Made by a program: the position numbers and the translations under genes
NCBI GenBank assembly: GCA_029240245.1
Contig: JARBTJ010000012.1
Location: forward strand, 16,325-80,324
DNA: 64,000 bases
Source: Herbinix sp.
GTDB lineage: Bacteria; Bacillota; Clostridia; Lachnospirales; Lachnospiraceae
Direction: 5' to 3'
Notes under the pieces: generated by a model
Databases searched by the model: none
What the model was told of the DNA's origin: nothing
The model's input: only the letters and a program-made list of their open reading frames with translations
Part shown: positions 52,941 to 61,999 of the stretch, piece by piece
Layout of the letters: each line of letters begins with the position of its first letter
Position numbering within the stretch: position 1 is the stretch's first letter

Positions 52941-53774
52941 ATGGCTAAGGTTATCCTGGATGCAGCACATGGCGGAAATGATCTTGGGGCGGTATATAAT
53001 AATAGATTTGAAAAGAATGATACGTTACGATTAGCGAATGAAATAGGTAAGTTGCTTGTGGATAATGGACTTGAGGTTTCCTATACCAGGACAGATGATC
53101 AATATCGTACTATCTTGGATAGAATTGAGATCGCAAACGAGCAAAATGGAGACATTTTTCTATCGCTTCATCGGGGTTATGGGCCTGAGGATAATAGGTA
53201 TTCCTATGCGGTAGCCTATGGTAACGAGGTGGGTGGACCGGAGCAGGAGGTTGCCGAAAATATACTCGATAATTTGGAAGATATAGGATTCCGCAATCAA
53301 GGCTTTATCACACGGAAAGATCGTCTGGAGTTAAGAATGATAGAATATCCTTCCCTATTTTTAGAGGTTGGCGTTATTAATACGGACGCTGATAATGAAT
53401 TATTAGATAACAGGTTGCAGGATATTGCTACGGCAGTCACAGATGGTATTTTAGAAACTTTCTCTGAGGTCGGTATTATGAGTAATAAAGAATTACGCCC
53501 GGTCAGGGGCTGTAATTGTACAGAAATAAATCAAAGACGGGAGGAGGACCGGGTATATCGTTACCGCGTACAGGTGGGACTGTTCCGACTGTATAATAAT
53601 GCGTTTGGTTTGCAGCAACAATTACTATTCCAGGGGTTACCGGCAGTAATTGACAAGCAGGGCGAATTGTATGCTGTTCACGTAGGTGATTTCTCTAATA
53701 TGGATGATGCCGTCCGATTAGAATGGATCCTTCGTTTCAGAGGTAGATACGATACTCTGCTGATAGCAGTTTAG
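52941..53774 (+). CDS. N-acetylmuramoyl-L-alanine amidase with SPOR-like domain
   Basis: A 277-residue amidase_3 protein with zinc-ligand segments DAAHGGNDLGA (about residues 6-16), FLSLHRG (about 72-78) and the catalytic Glu in LFLEVGVINTDADN. Residues about 205-277 form a SPOR-like peptidoglycan-binding domain (VQVGLFRLYNNAFGL and YAVHVGDFSNMDDAVRL). There is no visible signal peptide, so it may act in the spore or mother cell, or be released by lysis. ATG 52902 is in frame, but AGAAGGAGAG is well placed for ATG 52941. Monocistronic. Confidence 0.9.
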   Translation: MAKVILDAAHGGNDLGAVYNNRFEKNDTLRLANEIGKLLVDNGLEVSYTRTDDQYRTILDRIEIANEQNGDIFLSLHRGYGPEDNRYSYAVAYGNEVGGPEQEVAENILDNLEDIGFRNQGFITRKDRLELRMIEYPSLFLEVGVINTDADNELLDNRLQDIATAVTDGILETFSEVGIMSNKELRPVRGCNCTEINQRREEDRVYRYRVQVGLFRLYNNAFGLQQQLLFQGLPAVIDKQGELYAVHVGDFSNMDDAVRLEWILRFRGRYDTLLIAV

Positions 53775-53895
53775 TTTCACTTTTGGAGGATAGAATTAGT
53801 AAGTATGGCTTCGTGTATGTGATGCTGACGCTACCTATCATTGGTTGAAACGATTTACGTTCGTTGAAAAAGGGTTGAAAAAGATTTACGATTGC

Positions 53896-53924
53896 TTGAC
53901 TTGTACCATGATTTCATTTATAAT
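53896..53924 (+). promoter_or_regulatory. Sigma-A promoter of the yicC operon
   Basis: TTGACT (53896-53901), 17-base spacer, TATAAT (53919-53924). A short hairpin AATGGCTT...AAGCCATT (53949-53970) follows in the leader, before the yicC ATG at 53999. Confidence 0.7.
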
Positions 53925-53998
53925 AAGTTGAATATAAAAAAAGATATCAATGGCTTGTTAGAAAGCCATTTATTCTTCAATGAAAGAGTGTGCATCCT

Positions 53999-54877
53999 AT
54001 GTTAAAAAGTATGACAGGCTTTGGTAGATGTGAGATTGCTGAAGTAGACAGAAAAATCACTGTTGAAATGAAAGCAGTAAATCACAGATATTGTGATATT
54101 TCAATAAAGATGCCAAAAAAGTTAAGCTTTTTTGAGGCAGGTATCCGAAATGTTTTAAAACAATTTATTGGCAGAGGGAAAATCGATATCTTTATTACAT
54201 ATGAAGATTATACTGAGAATAATATATGTGTAAAATATAATTCCGACCTGGCCAGAGAATATTATACCAACTTAGAAAAGATTAGTAAGGAATTCGGAAT
54301 TGAGAATGATATCCGGGTTTCCGCTTTATCCAGATATCCGGAAGTATTCACATTGGAAGAACAAACCATTGATGAAAAGGAATTATGGGATTTGGTTGAA
54401 AAAGCAGTAAAAAGTGCTGCTGCGAGCTTTGTTGAGACCCGTATAGCGGAGGGTGAAAATTTAAAGCAGGATATTATTGCAAAGTTGAATGGAATGCTCT
54501 CTCTGGTAGAATATATTGAATCAAGATCACCTGAAATTGTAGCAGAATACCGCAATAAATTAATGAACAAGGTTACCGAGTTATTGGGAGATACCAAAGT
54601 AGAAGAAAGCATTTTAATAACCGAAGTCACCGTATTTGCGGATAAAATCTGCGTTGATGAAGAGACGGTAAGACTTAGAAGCCATATCATGAACATGAAG
54701 GATTCACTGAATGATAGTGATAATGTCGGACGAAAACTGGATTTCATTGCGCAGGAGATGAATCGGGAAGCAAATACCATTTTATCTAAGGCAAATGATC
54801 TGGAAGTAACGAACCGCGCGATAGATTTAAAAACTGAAATTGAAAAAATCAGGGAGCAAATTCAAAATATCGAATAG
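53999..54877 (+). CDS. YicC family endoribonuclease
   Basis: A 292-residue YicC protein (YicC_N plus DUF1732). LKSMTGFGRCE at the start, KAVNHRYCDISIKMPKKL and the C-terminal LDFIAQEMNREANTILSKA with an EIEKIREQIQNIE end are family-diagnostic. YicC proteins are recently described RNases; homologs in Firmicutes are encoded just before remA. GTG 53990 is in frame but overlaps GAAAGAG, so ATG 53999 is preferred. It heads a row of remA, rpoZ and lepB. Confidence 0.93.
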   Translation: MLKSMTGFGRCEIAEVDRKITVEMKAVNHRYCDISIKMPKKLSFFEAGIRNVLKQFIGRGKIDIFITYEDYTENNICVKYNSDLAREYYTNLEKISKEFGIENDIRVSALSRYPEVFTLEEQTIDEKELWDLVEKAVKSAAASFVETRIAEGENLKQDIIAKLNGMLSLVEYIESRSPEIVAEYRNKLMNKVTELLGDTKVEESILITEVTVFADKICVDEETVRLRSHIMNMKDSLNDSDNVGRKLDFIAQEMNREANTILSKANDLEVTNRAIDLKTEIEKIREQIQNIE

Positions 54878-54901
54878 AAGATACCGAAAAGAGGAATAAC
54901 T

Positions 54902-55177
54902 TTGAATAAGTTGATTAATGTGGGCTTTGGAAATGTAATTAACTCAAGTAAAATTATTGGAATCATCAGCCCTGATGCTGCACCGATTAAACGAATGGTT
55001 CAATCTGCAAAGGACGCCGGAACAGCGATCGATGCTACCTGCGGAAGAAAAACAAAGGCAGTCATTGTAACAGAAAGCGGACATTTGGTACTATCCTCCT
55101 TATTACCGGAAACGATTGCAAGCAGGGTAAACCAAAAAGAAGCATCGGACAGCGCAAATGCTTTATCAACGGATTGA
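54902..55177 (+). CDS. remA: RemA-family extracellular matrix regulator (DUF370)
   Basis: A 91-residue DUF370 protein. The N-terminal NKLINVGFGNVIN, SPDAAPIKRMVQSAKD and SGHLVLSSLLPETIASR are conserved; B. subtilis RemA binds DNA upstream of matrix genes as a ring-shaped oligomer. The start is TTG at 54902 after AAAGAGGAA, and no ATG is available. It starts 24 bases after yicC. In Bacillus gmk lies between remA and rpoZ, but here only a 46-base gap separates them. Confidence 0.93.
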   Translation: MNKLINVGFGNVINSSKIIGIISPDAAPIKRMVQSAKDAGTAIDATCGRKTKAVIVTESGHLVLSSLLPETIASRVNQKEASDSANALSTD

Positions 55178-55229
55178 TTATTTATCCGGAAATGACAAGA
55201 ATATTGTAACCTAGGAAGGAGAAATGCAT

Positions 55230-55493
55230 ATGTTACATCCATCATATACAGATTTAATGCGAGTAGTTAATAGTGAGGTAGAGCCCGGAGAACAGCCGGT
55301 TGTAAACAGCAGATATTCCATCGTGATTGCAACTGCAAGAAGAGCTAGACAGTTGATCGACGGAGCAACACCACTGGTTGATATCCAATATCCCAAGCCA
55401 TTATCCATAGCCATCGAGGAGTTATATGAGTCCAAAGTTAAAATCGTCGGAGATGACGATTCCAACGAGGACAACTCTGATCAAAATATATAA
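55230..55493 (+). CDS. rpoZ: DNA-directed RNA polymerase omega subunit
   Basis: An 87-residue omega subunit, which aids assembly of RNA polymerase. HPSYTDLMRVVNSE, NSRYSIVIATARRARQLIDG and KPLSIAIEELYE match the family core. ATG 55224 is in frame and 3 bases after AAGGAG, while 55230 has 9 bases; 55230 is preferred. It follows remA directly, and its end overlaps the open frame of lepB although the lepB ribosome site lies beyond. Acidic C-terminal tail DDDSNEDNSDQN. Confidence 0.93.
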   Translation: MLHPSYTDLMRVVNSEVEPGEQPVVNSRYSIVIATARRARQLIDGATPLVDIQYPKPLSIAIEELYESKVKIVGDDDSNEDNSDQNI

Positions 55494-55596
55494 TTTACAC
55501 GAAATAGTAAATAAGATAGCACTTTCATATAAAATATGGAGGTGCTTTATCGTGTATAACTGTTCTTCGATACAGTTAAGGAAAGGGAGCGCTAAC

Positions 55597-56277
55597 ATGT
55601 CTTTTATTCTGGATGAAAATGAAGAACCAAATACTGATAGCACAACAGAGCAGATCGAGGATTACAGCGAAGCTGCAGCAGATGATCCGGATTATGATTA
55701 TGAAGAACCATTTGATGCTCGGTCAAAAGTGAAACCGGAATCAAAAAGCAATATGAAGGGTTTTCTCAATGATCTGATATTTTATGCTGTTTTAATCTTT
55801 GTCTGTATTTACATTCTGCCTAACTTTGTGATTCAACGTACCATAGTTGACGGTTCCTCCATGGCCAATACTTTACTGGATGGAGAGCAGCTTTATGTTG
55901 AAAAAATATCATATCATTTTGATATGCTGGACCGTTTTGATATCATTGTATTTTATCCATATGGGCGAGAGAATAAAGAATATTATGTCAAACGAATCAT
56001 CGGACTTCCCGGAGAAACAGTCCAGATTAAAGGCAGCGACATTTATATCAACGATGTTAAACTGGAGGAACACTTTGGTAAGGAACCGATTGAAGACCCC
56101 GGCAGGGCAGCACAGTTGATTAAGCTACATGACGATGAATACTTTGTTATGGGCGATAATCGTAATATCAGTAAGGACAGCAGAGATGAAACCGTGGGTA
56201 ATGTATCAAAGGACAATATCGGTGGTCGAGCGATTTTCCGTATCAGCCCATTGAGCCGCTTCGGAACTATTAATTAA
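55597..56277 (+). CDS. lepB: Signal peptidase I
   Basis: A 226-residue type I signal peptidase: a long acidic cytosolic N-terminus (about 1-50), one membrane segment (about 55-75), then the catalytic domain. The catalytic serine is Ser88 in DGSSMANTL and the general base Lys132 in YYVKRIIGLPGE; MGDNRNISKDSRD is the third box. It removes signal peptides outside the membrane. ATG 55597 has AAGGGAGC upstream; a GTG at 55552 with GGAGG 9 bases before it would add 15 residues, so two starts are possible. Confidence 0.94.
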   Translation: MSFILDENEEPNTDSTTEQIEDYSEAAADDPDYDYEEPFDARSKVKPESKSNMKGFLNDLIFYAVLIFVCIYILPNFVIQRTIVDGSSMANTLLDGEQLYVEKISYHFDMLDRFDIIVFYPYGRENKEYYVKRIIGLPGETVQIKGSDIYINDVKLEEHFGKEPIEDPGRAAQLIKLHDDEYFVMGDNRNISKDSRDETVGNVSKDNIGGRAIFRISPLSRFGTIN

Positions 56278-56441
56278 AAATGTGTAAAAAATTGCAATAG
56301 ATAAGTTCACGGTAAAGGACCAGACAATCTTTAGAATATGGATTATTATTGGAACCGTGAAAAAACATATTTTGTACTTGCATTTTACCTGGGAATTAGG
56401 TAGAATAAATAATGTTCGAAAAGACAGGAGATACATGAACT

Positions 56442-57353
56442 ATGAAGGTGATTAAGGAGCATATTAAATCAGGAAGCTTCAAATCCTTCTACCTTCTGTA
56501 CGGTAGTGAAGATTATTTAAAGAAGCTCTATCGTGAAAAATTGAAAACTGCCATCCTTGGCGACAATAATGATATGAATTTTTCCTATTTTGAAGGAAAA
56601 GACTTAAATCAAAAGGAATTAACGGCAGTTGCTCAGACCTTACCTTTTTTTAGTGAGCGCAGGTTGGTAATTATTGAAAACAGCGGTTTGTTTAAATCAA
56701 CAAGTGAGATCAGTGAAATACTGGTTACTTCTCCGGAGAGTACAACCTTACTTTTTGTAGAATCAGAAGTTGACAAGCGAAATAAGCTTTTTAAGATGAT
56801 TAAGGACCATGGCTATGTTTCTGAGATAAATGGCCTGGATGAAAAGAACTTAAAGCTTTTTGTAGCCTCTCTTTTGGAACAGGAGGGGAAACGGGTTACC
56901 GAACAGACCGTATCCTATCTTCTTGAGAAAACAGGCTCTGATATGGAAAATATCAGGAGCGAAGTTGAAAAAGTCACTGGATATGCTCTGGATCGGGATA
57001 TCGTTACACAACAGGATATTGACGCAGTGGTTACTGTGCAGACAACCGGCAAGATATTTCAGATGATTGATGCCATTGGTTTAAAACAACAGAATAAAGC
57101 ACTTTCCTTATATTATGATTTGCTATCCTTAAGAGAAAAGCCGATGTCCATATTGTTTTTAATAACAAGGCATTTTAATATATTGATGCAGGTGAAGGAG
57201 CAATTTACAAAAGGAACCAGTCCTTCTGTCATTAGCGAAAGGGTTGGAATACCACCATTTGCAGCAAGCAAATACATCAGTCAGTCGAAAAATTTTACTG
57301 CCAAACGGTTAAAAATAGGCGTAGAGCTTTTTTTAGTCACCTTCAGTAAATAA
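56442..57353 (+). CDS. holA: DNA polymerase III delta subunit, shortened
   Basis: A 303-residue delta subunit, the clamp-loader wrench that opens the beta clamp. The N-terminal FYLLYGSEDYLKKLYREKL and EVEKVTGYA, QTTGKIFQMIDAIG and the domain-III start PPFAASKYISQSKNF are typical. The C-terminus is short: after KNFTAKRLKIGVELFLVTFSK it stops, whereas relatives have a helix of about 25-30 residues between KNF and the final AVELLIVxYS-type strand. The ending matches that final segment, so an internal deletion rather than a truncation is likely. CAGGAGA precedes the ATG. Confidence 0.9.
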   Translation: MKVIKEHIKSGSFKSFYLLYGSEDYLKKLYREKLKTAILGDNNDMNFSYFEGKDLNQKELTAVAQTLPFFSERRLVIIENSGLFKSTSEISEILVTSPESTTLLFVESEVDKRNKLFKMIKDHGYVSEINGLDEKNLKLFVASLLEQEGKRVTEQTVSYLLEKTGSDMENIRSEVEKVTGYALDRDIVTQQDIDAVVTVQTTGKIFQMIDAIGLKQQNKALSLYYDLLSLREKPMSILFLITRHFNILMQVKEQFTKGTSPSVISERVGIPPFAASKYISQSKNFTAKRLKIGVELFLVTFSK

Positions 57354-57438
57354 GTGTTACGAATTCGTAAAAAGTACAAATAAATTGATATAATGTATGA
57401 TTACACTCTGAATTCTCAGATTGTTTCATTATAAATTT

Positions 57439-57527
57439 GGATGAGTATCGAAGCGGTCACAACGGCCCGCACTCGAAATGCGGTAGTCCTCAAAAGGGGC
57501 TCGTGGGTTCGAATCCCACCTCATCCG
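57439..57527 (+). tRNA. tRNA-Ser (anticodon CGA)
   Basis: An 89-base class II tRNA. Acceptor arms GGATGAG and CTCATCC pair with discriminator G at 57527; the anticodon stem CCGCA/TGCGG encloses loop CTCGAAA with anticodon CGA (57474-57476), reading UCG. A long variable arm (TAGTCCTC/GGGGCTC) and T-arm GTGGGTTCGAATCCCAC confirm serine. CCA is not encoded. A terminator follows at 57572-57622. It lies between holA and the YcdB-type gene. Confidence 0.95.
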
Positions 57528-57571
57528 CTATAAATAGCAAATTTACGCTAAGAGCGGAGATTGTGTTACAG

Positions 57572-57622
57572 AAAAAGCTTTGCGGTATTGATGATATCAA
57601 TCCTGCAAAGCTTTTTTATTTT
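57572..57622 (+). terminator. Terminator after tRNA-Ser
   Basis: AAAAAGCTTTGC (57573-57584) pairs with GCAAAGCTTTTTT (57605-57617) with inner ATTGATG/ATCAAT pairing, then a T-rich run. Confidence 0.85.
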
Positions 57623-57784
57623 TTGGAAATAGCGGCCTATGAATAATAAAGTTCACCGTTTAGGAGGCGCATCTCGCGGTAAGAATTATTTGCTACGCAA
57701 TCCGCCATGACACGTAAAATATCGCAATCTGACACTTTGTTCCTGTAGTATGGTAAATGTTTTACTGTTAATATTTTTACAGTA

Positions 57785-57793
57785 TGGTATAAT
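57785..57793 (+). promoter_or_regulatory. Extended -10 promoter before the YcdB-type gene
   Basis: TGGTATAAT with TATAAT at 57788-57793. A CTGTTA at about 17 bases upstream is a poor -35. The remaining upstream DNA shows nothing else. Confidence 0.4.
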
Positions 57794-57900
57794 TTAAAAA
57801 AGATTTCAAAAAAATGAAACCATGGAAGAAAATACATCGTCTAACAGATGAAAACAAATAAGGATAAAAATATATGATTTAAATTGAAAGGAGAAAGCTT

Positions 57901-60225
57901 ATGAAAAAATTATATGCATTGCTATTAAGTGGTGTCATTTTAGTGACTTCGGTTCCGATCAGCAGTTTTGCTGCGATGAGTTCGGATACCATGTCGGGAG
58001 AGGTGGCAGTAGCTCCCGGTACTACAGTCGCTGAGGTAGTTCCAATTTCCATTCGGGAGGATTATCCCATGGGTGGTGTCAGTAAACAACCGGATACGAA
58101 GGCCTTAGAGAGTGCAATTAAGGCTGTAAAAGCAAAAATTACAATTCCAGCCGATTATTCGGAATTTGATTATTACTTCTATAATACGACTTCCTACGCT
58201 GATTCGTATTGGAGTTTATCATGGAGAAATCCAGGTACCGGAAGTCAGATCAGAGTAAATTGTGATCAGGACAATCATATTGTCAGCTACAGCAAATACG
58301 ATTATAACGATTACAATAACAGTAGTATACCTGTTTACTTAAAGAAGGAATTGCAGGGTAAAGCTAACGATTTTATTAAACAGATAGCGCCTTCCATCAC
58401 TTCCAAGCTTGAATTTGTAGAAGCTACTTATGATGGTATTTATAGTGGTAATTATCAATACCGTTACACACGAAAAGAAAATGGTGTTATATTTCCGGAT
58501 AATTCTGTATCCGTTACGGTAAACAGTGTTACCGGTGAAGTTAGATCCGCCTCCATAAATTGGCTTTATGACACCGTGGTACCTACGGCTGAGGTTAAGC
58601 TGACAAAGGATGAAGCAGCTAAGTTGATAAAAGAAAATATGAAAATGAACTTAGTTTACCGTTCCAACTATTATCGTATTATGGAGAACGGTGAGTATGT
58701 TCAAAAAGCTTACCTGGTGTATGAACCAAGTCGTTTCTATATCTCCGTGGATGCCAAAACCGGTGAAGTGTATCTTACAAGAAATGAATGGGTTGAACTT
58801 CCCTCCGATATGAACGGAACAAAAGGAGCGGACGAAGCTGAAGCTGAAGCTGCAGCAGGAGAACAGCAGCTGACCGAGGAAGAGATAAAAAAGATTGAAG
58901 AACTGAAAAACCTCATTTCCAAGGAGGAAGCGATTAATGCAGTTCTTAATAATAAATATCTTTATATTGATAAAAGCTTAAAGGCATATACCGCAACACT
59001 GAGTAAATCATACGGCTCAAAGGACGCGGATAATTATATCTGGAATGTTAACCTTAGCGATCCGCGCGAAATAGATTATACAAAAGAAAAGGATTTTTAC
59101 AGAGGTTATGCAAGTGCTCAGGTGGATGCGAAGACAGGTAAGATTTTAAGCTTCCACGCAAGTATTAAGAGTCAGTATGACGAAGTGACCGGGAAATGGA
59201 ACTCAGTAAAAATCCCATATGACAGGGAAGAAGGACGTGTATTACTGGAGAAATTCTTAGACAGCCAGGTAAAAACTCGTTTTACGAATTCCAAACTCGT
59301 TGAATCAAACAACGATTATATCGTATATTATAAAGAAGACAGTACACCGGTGTATGGAGGCTATTATTATCAATATAACAGAGTGAATGAAGGTATTGAA
59401 TATCCTTATAATGGAATATACGGATCTGTTGACGGTGTAACCGGTAAAATTTATTCCTTCAATTGTAATTGGAATGACAATGTAGTATTTGAATCACCTA
59501 AGAATGCAATGTCTGCAGAGAAAGCTTTGGAAAAATACTTAAGTAAAGAAGGCTTCGAGTTAAAGTATGAAATCAATGTAATTGAAACTTATGATCCCAA
59601 TGTGATAAAAGATGATGTTTATGTTGATTACAGTGAGGCTGTTACCGTAGATTATGAAATAAGACTTGTTTATCGTCCTGACATTAACCCATATTACATT
59701 TCACCATTTTCCGGTGATCAGCTAAATTATAACGGTGAAGTTTACAAAGAAGAAAAGCCTTATGCCTATCTTGATATACCGGATACTGAGGAGTATAGAG
59801 AAATCCGGTTGTTAACCGATATGAATATTGGTTTTGAAGGAGAATACTTTAATCCGAATTCAAAAATTACAGTTAGTGAATTCGATGAATTAATGCAAAA
59901 GATAGGATATGGCTACGGGTATAGTACCGGTTCAAGTGTTAAATCAGACAAATTCATTACGAATGAAGAACTTGCTTATAGTTTCATTTCGAAATTAGGT
60001 CTGGGAAAAATGGCAGCTTTGGAAGGAATCTATAAGACCGGATTTTTGGATGAATATGATATTAATCCGAACTACATTGGAGCAGTAGCGCTCGCAAAAG
60101 CACTTGGCTTGATGGAAGGAACTAATATGAGTCTGTTTTATCCCAAAAATGAAGTATCAAGAAAAGATGCGGTTCATTTAATTCTTACTTATATTAATGT
60201 ACAGCAAAAAGGTGTTTTGTATTAA
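57901..60225 (+). CDS. Secreted YcdB/YcdC-repeat protein with S-layer-like C-terminus
   Basis: A 774-residue exported protein. The signal peptide (MKKLYALLLSGVILVTSVPI onward) ends near SSFAAMSS. It contains two or three copies of the YcdB/YcdC PepSY-like domain (DUF4901), seen as paired DxxTGxxxS(F/A) turns: VNSVTGEVRSAS, VDAKTGEVY, VDAKTGKILSFH and VDGVTGKIYSF. The last ~130 residues resemble S-layer homology domains (ALAKALGLMEGTN, FYPKNEVSRKDAVHLIL). It has tyrosine-rich mature sequence and an EAEAEAAAGEQQ linker (about 312-325). Extracellular, wall-associated; function unknown. AAGGAGAA precedes the ATG. Confidence 0.85.
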   Translation: MKKLYALLLSGVILVTSVPISSFAAMSSDTMSGEVAVAPGTTVAEVVPISIREDYPMGGVSKQPDTKALESAIKAVKAKITIPADYSEFDYYFYNTTSYADSYWSLSWRNPGTGSQIRVNCDQDNHIVSYSKYDYNDYNNSSIPVYLKKELQGKANDFIKQIAPSITSKLEFVEATYDGIYSGNYQYRYTRKENGVIFPDNSVSVTVNSVTGEVRSASINWLYDTVVPTAEVKLTKDEAAKLIKENMKMNLVYRSNYYRIMENGEYVQKAYLVYEPSRFYISVDAKTGEVYLTRNEWVELPSDMNGTKGADEAEAEAAAGEQQLTEEEIKKIEELKNLISKEEAINAVLNNKYLYIDKSLKAYTATLSKSYGSKDADNYIWNVNLSDPREIDYTKEKDFYRGYASAQVDAKTGKILSFHASIKSQYDEVTGKWNSVKIPYDREEGRVLLEKFLDSQVKTRFTNSKLVESNNDYIVYYKEDSTPVYGGYYYQYNRVNEGIEYPYNGIYGSVDGVTGKIYSFNCNWNDNVVFESPKNAMSAEKALEKYLSKEGFELKYEINVIETYDPNVIKDDVYVDYSEAVTVDYEIRLVYRPDINPYYISPFSGDQLNYNGEVYKEEKPYAYLDIPDTEEYREIRLLTDMNIGFEGEYFNPNSKITVSEFDELMQKIGYGYGYSTGSSVKSDKFITNEELAYSFISKLGLGKMAALEGIYKTGFLDEYDINPNYIGAVALAKALGLMEGTNMSLFYPKNEVSRKDAVHLILTYINVQQKGVLY

Positions 60226-60310
60226 TTATTTCTATAGATTATGGCTTTTGGGAAACGATATCATTAATGAATATGAATGTTGCTAATGCCTAATATAAGA
60301 AGATAAAGTT

Positions 60311-60362
60311 GGGGAGTATTTCAATCATTAGGGTAACCATAAATGATTGAGGTGCTCCCCCT
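60311..60362 (+). terminator. Terminator after the YcdB-type gene
   Basis: GGGGAGTATTTCAATCATT pairs with AATGATTGAGGTGCTCCCC around a 12-base loop, followed by CTACTTTT. Confidence 0.75.
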
Positions 60363-60439
60363 ACTTTTATGTGAAGGTGCAAAACGAGCATGGATTTCGG
60401 TAAGTTCTAACCTATTGAAACCTATTGAATTGAAGCAAA

Positions 60440-60472
60440 AAAAAAGAGGCTGTCCAATGGACAGCCATTACA
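60440..60472 (-). terminator. Terminator of rpsT (reverse strand)
   Basis: On the reverse strand GGCTGTCC-ATT-GGACAGCC is followed by a run of T, 8 bases beyond the rpsT stop codon. Confidence 0.88.
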
Positions 60473-60479
60473 TTCTTCA

Positions 60480-60743
60480 TTAAGCAAGTTTATTAACAGC
60501 TAAAGATAAACGGGAAACTTTTCTAGCAGCTGTATTCTTATGATAAATGCCTTTTGTGCTTGCTTTATCGATTTCGGAAACTGCATCAACTAAAGTAGTT
60601 TTAGCAAGTTCTTTATCTCCGGCAGCAACAGCAGCATCTACTTTTTTAATCATAGTCTTAACTTTAGACTTAATAGCCTTATTTCTTGCAGCCTTAGTCT
60701 CGTTAACTAAGATTCTCTTTTTAGCAGATTTAATGTTAGCCAA
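60480..60743 (-). CDS. rpsT: 30S ribosomal protein S20
   Basis: An 87-residue S20, which binds 16S rRNA early in small-subunit assembly. ANIKSAKKRILVNETKAARNKA at the start (ends quoted) and the final GIYHKNTAARKVSRLSLAVNKL are conserved, with the internal AAVAAGDKE helix. The start codon is TTG at 60743: GGAGG lies 8 bases before it, and upstream in-frame ATGs have no support and would add foreign residues before the conserved ANIKS. It lies divergent to gpr, as in many clostridia. Confidence 0.96.
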   Translation of the reverse strand: MANIKSAKKRILVNETKAARNKAIKSKVKTMIKKVDAAVAAGDKELAKTTLVDAVSEIDKASTKGIYHKNTAARKVSRLSLAVNKLA

Positions 60744-61087
60744 TTCGTACACCTCCAAAATAATAATTGATAACAATAGAAATATGAATTCTCCTATTGC
60801 TTTTTTTGATCAACCATTGCGCCAAAGACAATAATTCATGAGAGTGAGATGTCTAATTGGGTATTGGTTGTTTCGAATACTTCGTTTTCATTAAATCCGG
60901 ACACGGACGCTCTAATGCAAACATACTATTATATAGTAGTATATCCAAATCATTCTGTCAATACATATTTTTTATTTCTTTGCAGAAAATATAAGGGATG
61001 AAAGCTTGATTTCACATTATTTTTCAAGGTGAAAGCATCTGCTCCTGATATCAGCATTAGATTTTATTTAAAATTGGAGGAATGATT
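60744..61087. other. Divergent rpsT/gpr intergenic region
   Basis: 344 bases without a gene. It contains the reverse-strand rpsT promoter (60933-60961), which gives a leader of about 180 bases to the TTG. A forespore promoter for gpr is expected in the right third but was not confidently recognised. Confidence 0.6.
60933..60961 (-). promoter_or_regulatory. Sigma-A promoter of rpsT
   Basis: On the reverse strand, TTGACA (60961-60956), a 17-base spacer and TACTAT (60938-60933). The transcript start near 60926 leaves a long untranslated leader. Confidence 0.65.
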
Positions 61088-61999
61088 ATGAGTATGAATA
61101 TTAGAACCGACTTAGCTTTAGAGGCAAGGGAAAGCTTTCCTGAGGATGATGTAGAAATAAATGGAGTTGAATTAACGGAAGATTATGATGAAGAAAATAA
61201 AATCCGTGTTTCTACCGTCGTAATCAAGGATGAAAAAGGCGCCAATGCGATGCAGAAACCAATCGGTACTTATATCACGATTGAAGCGCCGGAAATCAAT
61301 CAATCAAGCGAGGATTATCATAAACCTGCTTCCGAGGCGATTGCGAAGAATTTACGAAAGCTTGCGGGCGACTTAAATAAGGATGAGGTATTGGTAGTCG
61401 GTCTGGGGAATCGTGATGTAACACCGGATGCGTTGGGCCCTCAGGTTGTAGATAATTTATTTGTAACAAGACACTTAATTCGGGAATATGGTAAAGAATT
61501 TCAGGAAAAAAATCGTTTGGGAACAGTAAGTGCCATTACTCCCGGTGTTATGGCTCAAACCGGCATGGAGACTGCTGAAATCATTAAAGGTGTAGTGAAA
61601 GAGACAAAACCTAAACTCTTGATTGTGATTGATGCGCTTGCCGCCAGAAGTGTCACTCGCTTAAATACCACGATTCAATTAACCGATACCGGTATCAGCC
61701 CAGGCTCAGGTGTGGGTAACAACCGTAAAGCGTTAAATGAAGAAAGTCTTGGAACTAGGGTTATTGCTCTGGGTGTTCCGACCGTTGTGGAAGCTTCTAC
61801 CATAGTATCAGATACCTTAATTGGATATATGGAGAAAAGTGACTTTGATGAAGAGGAAATCCATCAATTTGTATCCGAAGTAAACAGTAAGATGATCAAC
61901 AACATGTTTGTCACTCCGAAAAACATAGATGAATCCGTGAAACGTATCAGTTATACCGTATCCGAAGCATTAAATTCCTGTTTTTCACAGCCTGCATGA
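61088..61999 (+). CDS. gpr: GPR endopeptidase (germination protease)
   Basis: A protein of about 303 residues of peptidase family A25, which degrades small acid-soluble spore proteins during germination and is made as an inactive zymogen. MNIRTDLALEARE at the start, VVGLGNRDVTPDALGPQVVDNL, TPGVMAQTGMETAEII and VIDALAARSV are conserved catalytic/core segments; the propeptide would be removed near the N-terminus. Of ATGs 61082, 61088 and 61094, 61088 is best spaced from GGAGG (61076-61080). spoIIP follows in the same direction after 360 bases containing a family-A element. Confidence 0.95.
   Translation: MSMNIRTDLALEARESFPEDDVEINGVELTEDYDEENKIRVSTVVIKDEKGANAMQKPIGTYITIEAPEINQSSEDYHKPASEAIAKNLRKLAGDLNKDEVLVVGLGNRDVTPDALGPQVVDNLFVTRHLIREYGKEFQEKNRLGTVSAITPGVMAQTGMETAEIIKGVVKETKPKLLIVIDALAARSVTRLNTTIQLTDTGISPGSGVGNNRKALNEESLGTRVIALGVPTVVEASTIVSDTLIGYMEKSDFDEEEIHQFVSEVNSKMINNMFVTPKNIDESVKRISYTVSEALNSCFSQPA

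Noticed and set aside
55426..55596. Upstream extension of lepB to an ATG at 55426
   Set aside because: It lies inside rpoZ in another frame without a ribosome site; starts at 55597 or possibly GTG 55552 are far better.
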